Positions 38,941-49,906 of a stretch of 64,000 bases of DNA are shown one piece after another. Positions within the stretch are counted from its first letter, which is position 1. Each line of letters starts with the position of its first letter. This DNA comes from Lachancea thermotolerans CBS 6340 (Eukaryota > Ascomycota > Saccharomycetes > Saccharomycetales > Saccharomycetaceae), in the NCBI RefSeq assembly GCF_000142805.1, contig NC_013078.1:806001-870000 (forward strand), read 5' to 3'. The notes below the pieces were generated by a model that was not told the DNA's origin, ran no database searches, and saw only the letters and a program-made list of their open reading frames with translations. Position numbers and translations under genes: made by a program.

Positions 38941-40000
38941 TATGGACTTTATCTCAATGGGCAAAAAAACCCCTTTTTTTATGTTGGTGTGGCTCTAGGT
39001 TTAGGGCCCTCTGTATTTTCAGCAATAAGTCGCGAAAACTTTAAATTTGCACCATGTATAGCAACTTTTGTGTCGATGGTCCTTTGGTCGAAACATGCCG
39101 AAGTTGTCGGTGGGAATATTGAATGCTTACTCGAGAGCGTTGCGATGAGGCGGCCTGGGATAGACGCCCAGGAGTGGGACAAAGTTGCAGGAGATGTCAG
39201 TGAGCAATTATATGCCCTGAAAGCATGGAACAGCCCATACTGCGTTTACGATGGTGAGCATTGCTACCGCCTTTTATGAGAGATTGTGATGTTCCCTAAC
39301 AATCAGATAGAGCTGCCGGATTGGCAATCCTTTGCCTTCGCGAAAACACGCCTCTTTACTAAACAGACGCTTCCGGAAGGCTGCTAAAGAAGACACTAGC
39401 TGCTTAATTGAAGCACGCAGTATTTATCAGCAATGCGTTCAACGCTGGTGGGGCAGCTTCATCAAAGGTAAAGAGGGTGAACTTGATACATCATCAAAGA
39501 ATTGGCTGCCCAAGCACAAATATCGATGCAAATTGTTATGGTTGATCATGAGCTTCTCTGATGCAATTACTGATCTCAGAGAACCATCTGGGGTGGCTTT
39601 ACTTATGGCCCACGCCATTATTTTCAGTATTTTGAGGAAAAGTTTGATTTGTCTGACCTTTTTTATCCAAGCCTTGATTTGTTTTGTGGCCTTTTGCGTT
39701 GCTCGAGTGCAGGAACTGTCAGAAGAGAACAAAATGAAACTTTGGGCTATCATTACTGACTTAGAACCAAAGCATGACGCCGCTGCTTGGGACGATATAG
39801 CTAGGCACATGAACCAAAATCTCAATTCTCACAAACCTAGCGACTTTCGCGGGCTCTTCTACGATGGCAAGGATTGTAAAAAGGCATTTCAAAAGTATTA
39901 CTCATCGTCATTATTGGCGGCTGAAAATTACAAAGACTTCAAGCCGTACATTAAAGCGACCATTTGTGCAACTCAGGATCAATCAGCGACTTTATGTTAA
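38941..40000 (+). pseudogene. Broken two-domain DUP/COS-type membrane protein gene
   Basis: DUP-family sequence (S. cerevisiae DUP240 and COS proteins, subtelomeric membrane proteins acting in endosomal cargo sorting). The first segment (frame 1, to the TGA at 39277) carries a DUP core: RRPGIDAQEWDKVAG, then NSPYCVYDGEHCYRLL. The frame then shifts to frame 2, where IEARSIYQQCVQRWW resembles the end of the first domain. A second domain follows, with two hydrophobic segments and a core EPKHDAAAWDDIARHMNQNL, then FYDGKDCKKAF. Together they give the two-domain layout of COS-type proteins. No ATG starts the first segment, the frame is broken between the domains, and the usual C-terminus is lost. 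A spliced gene is unlikely because family similarity runs right up to the break. Confidence 0.75.
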
Positions 40001-41375
40001 GTTCTGGCAGGTAAGGTATCAAAATAGAATATTTCCAATTAGATTTAGCCGATAATGTCACAGACTTCACGTACAAAAAGCTGATAAAAGTATTGTACTT
40101 TGACTGGGGTTGATTCAGGTTGATATACGACCCACGACGGCTCAAGACATCGACGACAGCTCTATGAAATGTTAAGTACGAATTTAGTTGATAGCCTTGG
40201 CGATACCTTCAAAGAAGGGGTTACCTTTGGTTTGAGACTCGTAAGCTGCTACAAAAATGCTCGAAACTGGCACCCTTTGAGCCGGTATTAGTGAAACGAT
40301 TTACAGTCACTCCATATTCACATTTAAATCAAACGGAACAGGATTTTATTATGAAAATATGTGAATTTCGGCCATAATTATATCAGTTCGACACAACACT
40401 GATAACGGTTCTCTTGATAATCTAAAATTCGGGCAATACACTAATTAGATACTTTCCATTTGTCAGACTCGCATAATGGCCCGTGCTCGTGCTACACAAA
40501 CCATGACTTCCTGCTACGAGACAGCTCCACTCTAATGCGAAAATTTGGCGCTGTTGGCTTACTAACCCCAGGAGGCTTACACAAACTCGTGATGATAGCT
40601 AATGAAAACTTTCTTTTTGCCTATGTAGTTTTTCTGCACTTGCTTGGCGCCGAGATGTTGTCATTTTTCTAAATACAGTACTTGAGTATTCGAAACTAAA
40701 AGTTAAGAATTTTGGTTTTAGAAGCGGCTAGTGCTTGATTTAAAACTTGAGCTGTCTGGCAGAATGGCTTAAGGTTTGAAGTTAAATAATTGGTTTGTCT
40801 CTCCCTCCCCCTAGTATGAAGTAATTGTTTTGACTCAGAAATTTCAAAGAATCATTCATAAAAGAAGTCAGACTATGTGTCGGCATATGCTCTTCCAAAA
40901 GAACAGGAAAATACTCTATTTCATGTCGAACGTGACCGCTCACTGTTTAGTTTGCTTAATACGTAGATAATTAAAGCTTCCTAATCAAGTTATGCATAGA
41001 AGTTACGTTAAAGGATTTTAAGCCAACAAAAAATTCCATGTAATAAAGCACCTCATATGGAAAATACAATAAACGCCAGTAACCATTCTCTAAATTCATA
41101 CGTCAGCTGCAAAATAATTTGATTTGTTCTCAATTCTAGTCTCTGCACGGCTTGGAAATACCGGCATTAAATTAAGACTTTCAAAGGCGCAAGGCTCTTC
41201 GTATATATCTAAGATGATCATACAATCAAAGGCGATTGGGGCCAGAAGAGATTTTTTGTACTCGAACTATGTTGAGCATTTGATTGAAAATAAAACCCAA
41301 GCCTTTTGTTAGGCACTGCCTTTCGGTTGGCTTGCGGTTTTATTTTGTCATCACTTTCGAAGGTAATTTCTCCCG
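40001..41375. other. 1.4-kb stretch, nothing recognised
   Basis: AT-rich DNA with only short open frames (62-80 codons) lacking any family feature. No tRNA boxes, long repeats or gene remnants were recognised by eye. Confidence 0.4.
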
Positions 41376-43082
41376 CTACATAGCTATCTTCCGTTTAGAA
41401 ACAAAAATGCTGCAAAGAAAAGCAATAGCCGATGACCCTAATGCCATCCAGAATGCGTTTTTTATCGAATCGCTCAAGATATACCCCATCTCGGAGCGGG
41501 GGCCGTCAAAATGGTCCATTCGATAAGATGCAATGCCATCCAGCCTGTCATATTCTTCGAGAGAAAGACCACCATGCTTCATCTTATTGTTCATAGACGT
41601 TGAAAATACCATGGTAGAGAGAATACTACCTAATGTAGTACCAAGAGATTTAAGTAGCGCATTCACGGATGTAGTTTCAAGTAAATCAGCTCCATAGGAG
41701 GGGTTGCCTTTGTCAAGCTGAACATGACACGCGATTAAAGCGGATGGCAACACGAATCCTAACGCAACTCCAGGAAGAATCAATACACCAATTTGAGTGT
41801 GTTTAGTAGATTTGTTATCAAGCAGCGTCATAAGGCCACCTCCCAAAACTCCCATTGCGCTACCAAAGACTAAAAGGGGCTTAATATGACCAGTTTTTTT
41901 TGTAAGGATTCCACTCGCAATAGAAAACACAACAGTAGATACTAGAATTGGAATAAGATGCAGGCCAGCTTTCCAAGCGGAAAATCCGTAAACAAGCTGG
42001 AAAAATTGGACGCTGTAAATCATTTGCACATTGTACGCAACTGTTGAGAAGAATCCAGTGAAATTTGAGAGTAAAATACTTCGATTAGACATTATTTCCC
42101 AGCTCAAAAGTGGCCTGAAACTGTCCTGTGTCTTTATTTGTTCAAACACTTTAAAGTCGTAAACCAAAGAAATTGCAATCAACAAAACTCCTATAATAAT
42201 GAAAGAAATAACAATCCCTGAGTTCCAAGCGTGGGTTTGACCGCCAAAAGTCAAAGCCAAGAGGAAAAGCAGCCAGCCGGCAGTGAAAGAGATAAATGAT
42301 AAGATATCAAAACCAAATAACAGCTGTTGTAGAACTTTTTTGGGCGATTTCTTGACCGGGTGAAAACTTGAAACCTTTTTGAATGTATTACCGAACTTCT
42401 CTAGCAAGTTTACCCCCTCTGGATTGTAGAAAAAAACAAATATTGCAATTGCTAGTCCACCAATGGGTAAGTTGATGTAAAAGCACCACCTCCATGTAAC
42501 ATGCGTAGTGAAGGCACCACCCAGAAAGGGTCCAACAATGGAGGCGACAGCAAAAGTACAATTAAGAAGTGACAAAACTAAAGGGCGAGATTTCTCGTCA
42601 ACAAGCTGACACCCTATAACTAAACTCAGTGTTTGGAGGCCACTTCCGCCTATCCCTGCGACCACTCTACCAGCAATCAACATATTCATAGAGTTTGCAA
42701 GAGCAGATATCAGAGAGCCTGCTTCAAAAAGTATGATACAACTTACCACACTAATTCTGGGGCCAAGTACGGCAGACAGCCTAGCCCATAACAGGCTGAA
42801 AAGTGCATTAGGTAGAGAATAGCCTGTAACAATCCAACCGCTTTTGGTATAGTCCCCAAAAGTCTTGCACACAGTATCGATGATGGTCCCAACAATAAGG
42901 ACATCCAATGCCGTTACAAACATGGACAGCCCAAGGGAAAACAAGCTCAAAAAGAGTTTAACTTTGTTTATTTTTGGTCTATCGAGTGTAATGCATCTTT
43001 TATGCTTAAGAGATAGATCATCGCTCTCACCAGATATCTTTCTGTCTCTATCAGAATGTATCCCAGTCTCTATATCAGACAT
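41376..43082 (-). CDS. Vba-type 14-TM MFS transporter (DHA2 family)
   Basis: Drug:H+ antiporter-2 family transporter closest to the S. cerevisiae VBA group (vacuolar basic amino acid transporters; Vba3 and Vba5 are subtelomeric). From ATG 43082 (MSDIETGIHSD) the product is 568 residues; upstream codons include only a TTG. A basic N-terminal tail precedes 14 predicted helices. Family motifs are DVLIVGTIIDTVC in helix 1, SGWIVTGYSLPNALFSLLWA, GRVVAGIGGSGLQTLSLVIG (motif C region), RPLVLSLLNCTFAVASIVGP, and WRWCFYINLPIGG before helix 7. Expected substrates are basic amino acids or toxic cations, moved into the vacuole or out of the cell; this cannot be settled from sequence. The frame is intact. 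Confidence 0.9.
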   Translation of the reverse strand: MSDIETGIHSDRDRKISGESDDLSLKHKRCITLDRPKINKVKLFLSLFSLGLSMFVTALDVLIVGTIIDTVCKTFGDYTKSGWIVTGYSLPNALFSLLWARLSAVLGPRISVVSCIILFEAGSLISALANSMNMLIAGRVVAGIGGSGLQTLSLVIGCQLVDEKSRPLVLSLLNCTFAVASIVGPFLGGAFTTHVTWRWCFYINLPIGGLAIAIFVFFYNPEGVNLLEKFGNTFKKVSSFHPVKKSPKKVLQQLLFGFDILSFISFTAGWLLFLLALTFGGQTHAWNSGIVISFIIIGVLLIAISLVYDFKVFEQIKTQDSFRPLLSWEIMSNRSILLSNFTGFFSTVAYNVQMIYSVQFFQLVYGFSAWKAGLHLIPILVSTVVFSIASGILTKKTGHIKPLLVFGSAMGVLGGGLMTLLDNKSTKHTQIGVLILPGVALGFVLPSALIACHVQLDKGNPSYGADLLETTSVNALLKSLGTTLGSILSTMVFSTSMNNKMKHGGLSLEEYDRLDGIASYRMDHFDGPRSEMGYILSDSIKNAFWMALGSSAIAFLCSIFVSKRKIAM

Positions 43083-46038
43083 TTTTAGCTTGCTTGAGGC
43101 TTGAACACAAAGACCCCCGCTGGGTTCCAAGGTTCTTCATATACTAAATAAATGCGTCGTTTGCTGGCCCTCTCATTTGAAGCACATGTAACTCTCAAAA
43201 CATGGGTGCGTCTGCATCTTGGCGGAAAATACACATTCGTGATAAGCTTGCATTGGGATGTGTAACTCCGAAAGATATCAGAAACATCAAAATAAAGGCT
43301 TTCCAGACAGTAGAAAGCTTTTCTGCGCTTCTGATTTGCTTCTTACATAGTTGAACATCTACCATGAGCTGAAAGCACATTCCTCATACGCCTGGGCTGG
43401 AAACGGTCTGTTAGATAGCGTATGCTTGTTGGCAGGGTCTTTGCCTGTACCTAACACGGAGTTTTTTTTTCGTAACCTGGCTCTTCTTTTTGTTAGGTAA
43501 GCGTAGTCCCGTGGGGCTGATGCAAGGTGCATTCCTCGCAGATGAAAAGTGGCACTTTCACTGCACCCATTTTGCAATTTTTGAACCACTTTAACTAAAA
43601 ATGCTTCAAAGAACCCCTGTGTCTCGCTTAAAGAGCTTCGTAGAGCAAATTAGGAAAACAGTTCACATTCAGCCACAATAACTTGTGATGGTGAAGGTGG
43701 AAAATCATCACAGATAGAGAGGTCAATGATCAAAACGCACTGGTTAGAAACATATGGAATAGGAAGTATGAAAGGTGCGGCGTTCTGCCTAGAGAACTTT
43801 TCCATTACTAATACCGAAACACTAATAACCTGTAGGTGTAATGTTGGGTTTATGGGCCAAAATAGATGTGCGAGGAATAACTTCAACACAACGGATACGC
43901 CTGTCAATATCGCATTTGCCAAAATATAATGGACCAATATCAAAGCATTCTGTTATTGTTTAGGATCTTCAATATTCGAAGTCAGTAATCCAAGGCACAT
44001 TGTGCAGCATATCAGGTACAATAAAAACTTGATAAAAATCCGAATTCTATAAATATGTTTGGCATGTTGATTATTTGATGAGACCATTGCAACTGGGGCT
44101 TTTTTTGTGGCAATCCAAACCCCTATATCTTTGCATTTTCTTGGGTTTAGGGATTAGGTATCAGATAGCTGGACATGTATCAAAAAACTCAATAATTTGC
44201 AATTTGTTACCTCGTTTCGGGGCTTTGAAGCAGCTATCGGTATCTTGAAATAGATTAATGAATACTCTCAGATCGACCCATATACATCTAATAGACCTGT
44301 TACTGGAAACCTCAGTTTTTCAATCAGCAGTGTTTAGTAACAGACGCAAATTTCTATGGAGGGGAAAAGTCTAACAGTATTGCAACTATTACCTGAGATA
44401 TTCACGTTGTTGATTGCTTTATATCCTCTGCTTGTGAACGTCTCAAATATCAAGCTGTTTGCAAACAAGCCATGTAAAGTTGCTGTCTATGGTCCAAAAA
44501 TTTTATAGCCGCAGGCTAAGATCAAACATGAAGTGCCACAGATTGATGTTATACAGTTAGACTCTGCTAGGGTGCATAAGTCCAAAAATGACGTATAATC
44601 TTTGAAAATTCCCTGATTCAAAAAGATTTGAAGCTACTAGCTCCGATTAGTCTTTTAACGGCAGACTGCAGATTTGCCTAGCCATATATAGAGTATTTTA
44701 GTGAGTGCGCTGAGTCCTGAACCACGAAAAAAAATGATACGAATGTTTCGGGGACGTTTCAAGCATTACGGAAAAGGTTCAAATGGCAACAGGTCAAAAT
44801 ACGTCCGACATTTTACCAAAGCAAGTTCGAAACGAAGATAGTAGGGTTGGAAAATTAAGCAAGATAACCTTCAATAAAATTTGTCAAACAGCTGTACGAG
44901 ATTGGTTGTCAAGAGGTTCTTTCCATTTTAGATATATAAATAAAGAAGACGATCGAAAACCCTCATTGAACAAAGAAGCAAAACAAGAGCGCTATTGGAA
45001 TAGAATTGAAACAAGGTCGAGAATTTGGAGCGTAACTCAACTCTGATTAAATGACATCTATATACCAATTTTTCAATCATCAAGAGTTTATTAAGGCTCA
45101 AAAATTCCAACTTGACTTGATCCCAATCATCGGCGTTCTCAGAAGTTTTTTTATTGCAATGTGGCAACCACTAGAAGCGTTCACTGAAGGAAATTGTAAG
45201 CCCACAATACATAAGACCATAACCCTACAAGTGTGTGCTGGGACAAGGGTGCTTGTTTCCTTTCACTAGAAAATCGGCCTAGATACTCACCATAGTGTTT
45301 TATCAGACAAAATGCAAAATATTTTCAAAGGACAGAAGAGGCAAACCAATAACTAACTGGGGCTCTGAAATAGAATTCTAGTTCGCATTCAGTATCAACA
45401 AAAAACCTGTTGGAAACACTGTATTGTCAAGCAATATCAAGTCATATCAAGGTGTTTTTGCCAAATGGCACTCTTAAGTTTTGTAATATCTTTTGCAAAG
45501 ATTTGATTGCGATTAGCTGCACTGAGGGGTTTAGCAAGGATTTTTTTTTTGACTTAGATCCTTAAATCTTATTCTAATAAGTACGCTATTCACTGATTGT
45601 AAAAGTGTGTTGAACATAAAAATATTAGGGAAACGATCATTTTTAATAATACATACAAAAGTATATTAGGCCAACCCACATTAGACATCGAGAGAAGTCA
45701 ATGGAGAATGGGGGATGACTTGTATTTGCAGGCCAGCTGGCTCTTCATCCACATTAACTCTTCAAAGATGCAAATAAAATGTCATCAACGCTACGATTTC
45801 ATTCGTCTCTGACGACTCACAGTCTTTCTTTAAAGATCAACACTCAATCTAAACTGTTATTACATAATCAAATGTCTATTATATTGTAAGGCATATTGTT
45901 TATAGGAACTCAAACCGGATACTCCAAAGTAGTCACAAAAAGAACGTTCAACTTTTTCGTCACTGAAAGTGTTCGTGAGTCTGGCTATAGACATATTTCA
46001 GCATCAGTGCCACTGCTCAATCCAAAAGAAACATGTTA
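43083..46038. other. 3-kb AT-rich stretch, no supported gene
   Basis: Between the Vba-type gene and the ferritin-like gene there are only short open frames. The best, 44783-45046 on the plus strand (87 codons, Lys/Arg/Ser-rich, starts MATGQNTSDILPKQ), has an ATG but no family resemblance and no membrane or signal segment. It is not called as a gene. A long T run sits near 45541. No repeats, tRNA or mobile-element signature was recognised. Confidence 0.4.
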
Positions 46039-46989
46039 TCAAAAGATAGACACGTTGAACGTGGGGCTTGAAGGTGTAACCTCGATGATTGCAGGTCCAT
46101 ACAGGATATTAGAGTCTGTCAAGTTGCTGGAATTACCAGTAGTCAAAAACACATAAGATTGGCCAGAAACATCTTCGGGAACGGTTGCTCTTATCGAACT
46201 GCCATTTCTTGAGCCAACGACTGGGATAACATCAAGGCCGCTCACAAACGTCACGTAGATCTGAGTTGAGTTTGGTAGTGTACCATTACTGGCAAATGTT
46301 ATAGACGAGTTCATAGCAGTTGGCAGCCCCTGCGTAACTAAAAGCTCGGGATAGGCTTTGAAAGGCAGCTTTGTGTTATTGGCAGGGCAGCTCTTGATAA
46401 ACTTGGAGGCAATCGAGTAGATTGCATTAGCACTCAGCGGCGTCGCGAACGGATTTGCCATGGGAATTTCGCCAATGGCATTACGAGCCGCAGCTTGATG
46501 AATAGCTTCAGTGCTCAAAATTGAGCCTGCCGCTGTAAGGTATTTTTTTGAGGAGATCAGCGAAGCTGCACCCAGATAAGCAGATACGCCCACGCCTTCA
46601 AAAGCTGCTATACTTTGGACAAAACTGACAGGGCTATCTAGAGGAAGGTTATATGTACATGCCTGAACAGGCTCTGCTCCCGCTGCTTTGATAACCTGCT
46701 CGAGAAATAGTAAGTGTGCTTCCTCGTCGTGCGCAATGTACTTCAGCTGCGTGTAAAAGTCCTCCGTAAAATTCGCGTCGACAAAGTCGTCCACAGACCA
46801 CATAGATAGCGCTTCCTTGTAAAACTTGTTTTCCAATCGCTCTAAAGTGAGAGCGAATTGTAAAATGTCGACATCCAGATCAGCTCTTTTGTAAAGAGGG
46901 AACGACGCTGCTATTGCTAGAAAGGACAAACCGAAAACAAAAAAACGGTACATTGCTATTTTGCTTGGCGAAAAGGCAGCAAACATCAT
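46039..46989 (-). CDS. Secreted Rds1-type protein with ferritin-like domain
   Basis: Fungal stress-response family (Schizosaccharomyces pombe Rds1 and relatives) with a Ferritin_2-like four-helix fold. The 316-residue frame opens with two ATGs; a third at residue 13 (MYRFFVFGLSFLAIAASFP) gives the cleanest signal peptide and is a plausible true start. A Kex2-like YKR site at residues 33-35 precedes the mature protein. The helical domain shows ferritin-type residues: LERLENKFYKEAL (E50/E53), HDEEAH (E89-x-x-H92), FEGVGVSAYLGAA (E131) and STEAIHQAAAR (E161-x-x-H164), compatible with a di-iron site. The last 100 residues are rich in Asn-Gly-Ser/Thr and probably N-glycosylated beta structure. No S. 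cerevisiae gene of this type is known to me. Function is unproven. Confidence 0.85.
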   Translation of the reverse strand: MMFAAFSPSKIAMYRFFVFGLSFLAIAASFPLYKRADLDVDILQFALTLERLENKFYKEALSMWSVDDFVDANFTEDFYTQLKYIAHDEEAHLLFLEQVIKAAGAEPVQACTYNLPLDSPVSFVQSIAAFEGVGVSAYLGAASLISSKKYLTAAGSILSTEAIHQAAARNAIGEIPMANPFATPLSANAIYSIASKFIKSCPANNTKLPFKAYPELLVTQGLPTAMNSSITFASNGTLPNSTQIYVTFVSGLDVIPVVGSRNGSSIRATVPEDVSGQSYVFLTTGNSSNLTDSNILYGPAIIEVTPSSPTFNVSIF

Positions 46990-49487
46990 CTAATTTGGCG
47001 AAGGAAGCTCTTTATAAATGTTTTTTTACTCTAAAGTGTTAGTTCGTTGGCGGTATTTGCTAGCTCCCCTAATGCCATAACAACAAAAGCGTATCTATGA
47101 CACAAGTTTAAAGTCATAGCAACAAAACGTCTCCAACAAGTTAATGAGAAGAAAGTAAAGAATCTTTCGTATTTGACGGATATATGCACAATATGCAGCA
47201 AGTATTGCTATCGCTAAGCAAGATTGTAAATCTGATGCGTGGGTCGTTTCTTTAGTGTTGGTTGTTCTAAGGAGATGCCATTTTTCCAACAAGAATGCTT
47301 TTTTCTGCGAATCATGGTCACAAGGTTACCGAATTCAACTTTCCTGAAATGCACAGCTGGGGTGTGATGCTAACCCCACCAGATTTCTGTCTCTTCACAC
47401 TAGCACAAGATTCAATTCTATATTTTTTCTTTCACGTGATCGAATCGTTGTGAAGGCGGTAGCAATTTGGTGCATCTAGTTTTTGGGGTCCATTTCAAGC
47501 TTCTGTAGAAGGTGCTTACACAAGAAACAACTATTTCTAATTTGATGATGACTGGGAATTGATACCAGACATGATTCACTGCGCCGCACAAAGTTAGTAC
47601 CTTCGTCCCTTATATTATGAGCTACAACAAAATCTAATACCTAGTATTTGCTGCTTAAATAGATAGATGGGTATTAAACATATTTCCGAAGGCCTTGATT
47701 ACAATATTTTTTGCAAACGGTACAGATTAATTATGGAGTTTAAGATTCTTTGACGGAATCGCGTTTAAGGACAAGAAAAATGACTATTAAAAGGGCGTTC
47801 TCGACCACTCACGAAGTACTTTTCAAAACATGTAGCTATGTTGATTACTCCTGAGCTATGAGGATGAGAGTGCGGCTCTTGAAAATAGGGATATTTTGCC
47901 CTCCCCGTGTTTACACTTCTCGAAAAATTTGTTCAGGCATTACATCCTTGAGAAACGAGAGTCAAACTTTCTTTTCTGCTTTCCCTTCTCAGCAGGTTGC
48001 AATACATTTTGTTATTACAGCAGGTTAGTGCGGATCTTATGTTCCACATATGGAAGACAAGATATAATGCCATAAGACTACTTGAAAGGTTGCCAGCAAG
48101 TTTGAATGGAATTGCTGTTTTATTTTGAACCTGGAAAAGTTTTCCATCTAAAACAAAACTAAGTTTTTCTTCCTTGCGCGTGCAGTAATGGTGTCGATGT
48201 ATTTTATAGTCTTAACTCTATCAACCTTTGCCTGAGCTTCCAAATAGTCAAGAGTGTTAATTTGTGTTATGACGTCGAATTGAAAAACCGAACTCAAAGA
48301 TTCATAGTGCTTCGTTTTCCTAAAAAAGTCATTCTTCTTTAAGCAAAAACTAGAAGTGTCCGCTAAGCTCACCCATTTCCGTTGCGCAAGTACTTCAGAA
48401 GTACAAATGTAACAAAAGAATTGGAATTGAGACCATGAGAGCAGCTTGAAGCATTAAGCTATTGCCTTAAGTTCCTAGTGGATGTTATACACATAAGTCT
48501 ACTACCAGGCTTAGCTATCCGCTTTTTAAGAACTTTTGATTTAGGATATTATGGTCAAGTTTGCAGTCCTTGTTGATACTTGCTGCTTTTCTCCAAACAA
48601 TTGTTTCGGCTTGTGAGAAATGAAACCTTCCTTGACGTTCTAATTACAGTTTCGATTCAAGAAGGTATCGCCATAAGCGCGATCCCTTTTGAATGATTTT
48701 GAGCGGGCTGCGTTAGAATTGAGCCAACAAACTTAAAGTAACAACAAACAAATGTGCAAAGTTTATTCAACAAGCTTTGTAAATTAAATCTGTAAAGCGC
48801 AACAGCAGTTTCCCCATCTTAGAGCGCTTGGGAAACTCTTACTGAGTCACCAATAACCAAGCATTAGTATATGGAGACAAGAGGAAAGTCTAAGGTTAGC
48901 GAAAGCATTTTTCCAAAAAAAGTTCAATTATTGTAACTCTACTCGAAAACCTAAGTCCTTATTCTGCATTAGCTTGCGAAGTCATTTTTTGTATCCAAGT
49001 TGCCTCAATTCTGCTCCATTTCCAAAACGCAAGGCTTTTCTTTTTGGCTGGGGACGCGTTATTTTCAAGCTCTTCCGCTCAGCTTACCTGAAAGGCAAAG
49101 TTAGAACCCCACCTTTATTTTTCTTTTTTTCCAAAGATGTTAGAGTTAATGCGACATGAACAAATTCGACGCGCAATACCCTTGCTAGCACTTTTTAATT
49201 TGAAAGCATCCTATTTCAAGGGCCACAAAGTTGAAAGAACCGAAAAAGGCGATTATATTTCCTAGAAAACCGGCCAGTACCTTGAAAAAATTGTACACTT
49301 CCTCCTTTGAGATGTTCAAACCCCTATAGAGAACCTAGACAATGTTACATGCTTCCAACTCCTAAATCACGCTAAATGCTGCTTAACTGGATATTAGAAG
49401 CGTACGCTAATGCACCACGCATGCGCTCTATGTAGTTGGTACCGTCATACGGGTTTTCGTTAATATATTTTCAGGGACTACAAGTAC
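46990..49487. other. 2.5-kb stretch, no supported gene
   Basis: AT-rich intergenic DNA. Open frames at 48148-48372 (minus, 74 codons) and 48974-49159 (plus, 61 codons) have no recognisable content. Nothing resembling a tRNA, LTR or gene relic was found by eye. Confidence 0.4.
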
Positions 49488-49717
49488 CACGTTGCTAAAT
49501 AGTTTAATTGAACCCTGCATAAAAAAACTTTGTTGCAGTTGGGTGCCAGACTAATTCGCGCCGGGTCGCTTTCAGAAATGCATGTATAACAAAAAAAAAT
49601 TGGACCCTGCATGAGGACCCTGGTGATTGTAACATGTGGGGAGGCGGTGCAGTTGTAATTAATTGAGATTCCACTAGGACCCTGAAAGTTACACGGTTGT
49701 CTAAGCCATTACACGTG
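49488..49717 (+). promoter_or_regulatory. PHO89 promoter with Pho4-type sites and ACCCTG repeats
   Basis: A perfect Pho4 E-box CACGTG lies at 49712-49717 and the weaker CACGTT variant at 49488-49493, about 190 and 415 bp upstream of the PHO89 ATG. This suits induction on phosphate starvation. Between them ACCCTG occurs four times in the same orientation (49512, 49604, 49617, 49679), twice as ACCCTGCAT. The role of that element is unknown. Confidence 0.55.
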
Positions 49718-49906
49718 TATTCAGCCTCATTTCCATGATTAGTATCCGCATGCGCAATATTCCTGAATCAAGCGGAGTCCAATTGCGCATCAGACTGGCA
49801 ACTTTCCTATAAGAAAGCTCGACTGCCAGTTTAGCAGACAATGAATTAGAAAGATGTCTCATAAGACAAAATTGCAAACAATCGGTAAAAGCCCAAATAG
49901 TCCGTA

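Noticed and set aside
39254-39365. Possible intron joining the two halves of the DUP relic (GTGAGC near 39254, TACTAAACAG near 39355)
   Set aside because: The donor is non-standard for yeast, the branch-like site abuts the AG, and family similarity (DGEHCYRLL) continues through the would-be intron. A frame break explains the data better.
44783-45046. 87-codon plus-strand open frame, Lys/Arg-rich
   Set aside because: It has an ATG but no recognisable domain, signal or synteny support; left uncalled pending expression or conservation data.
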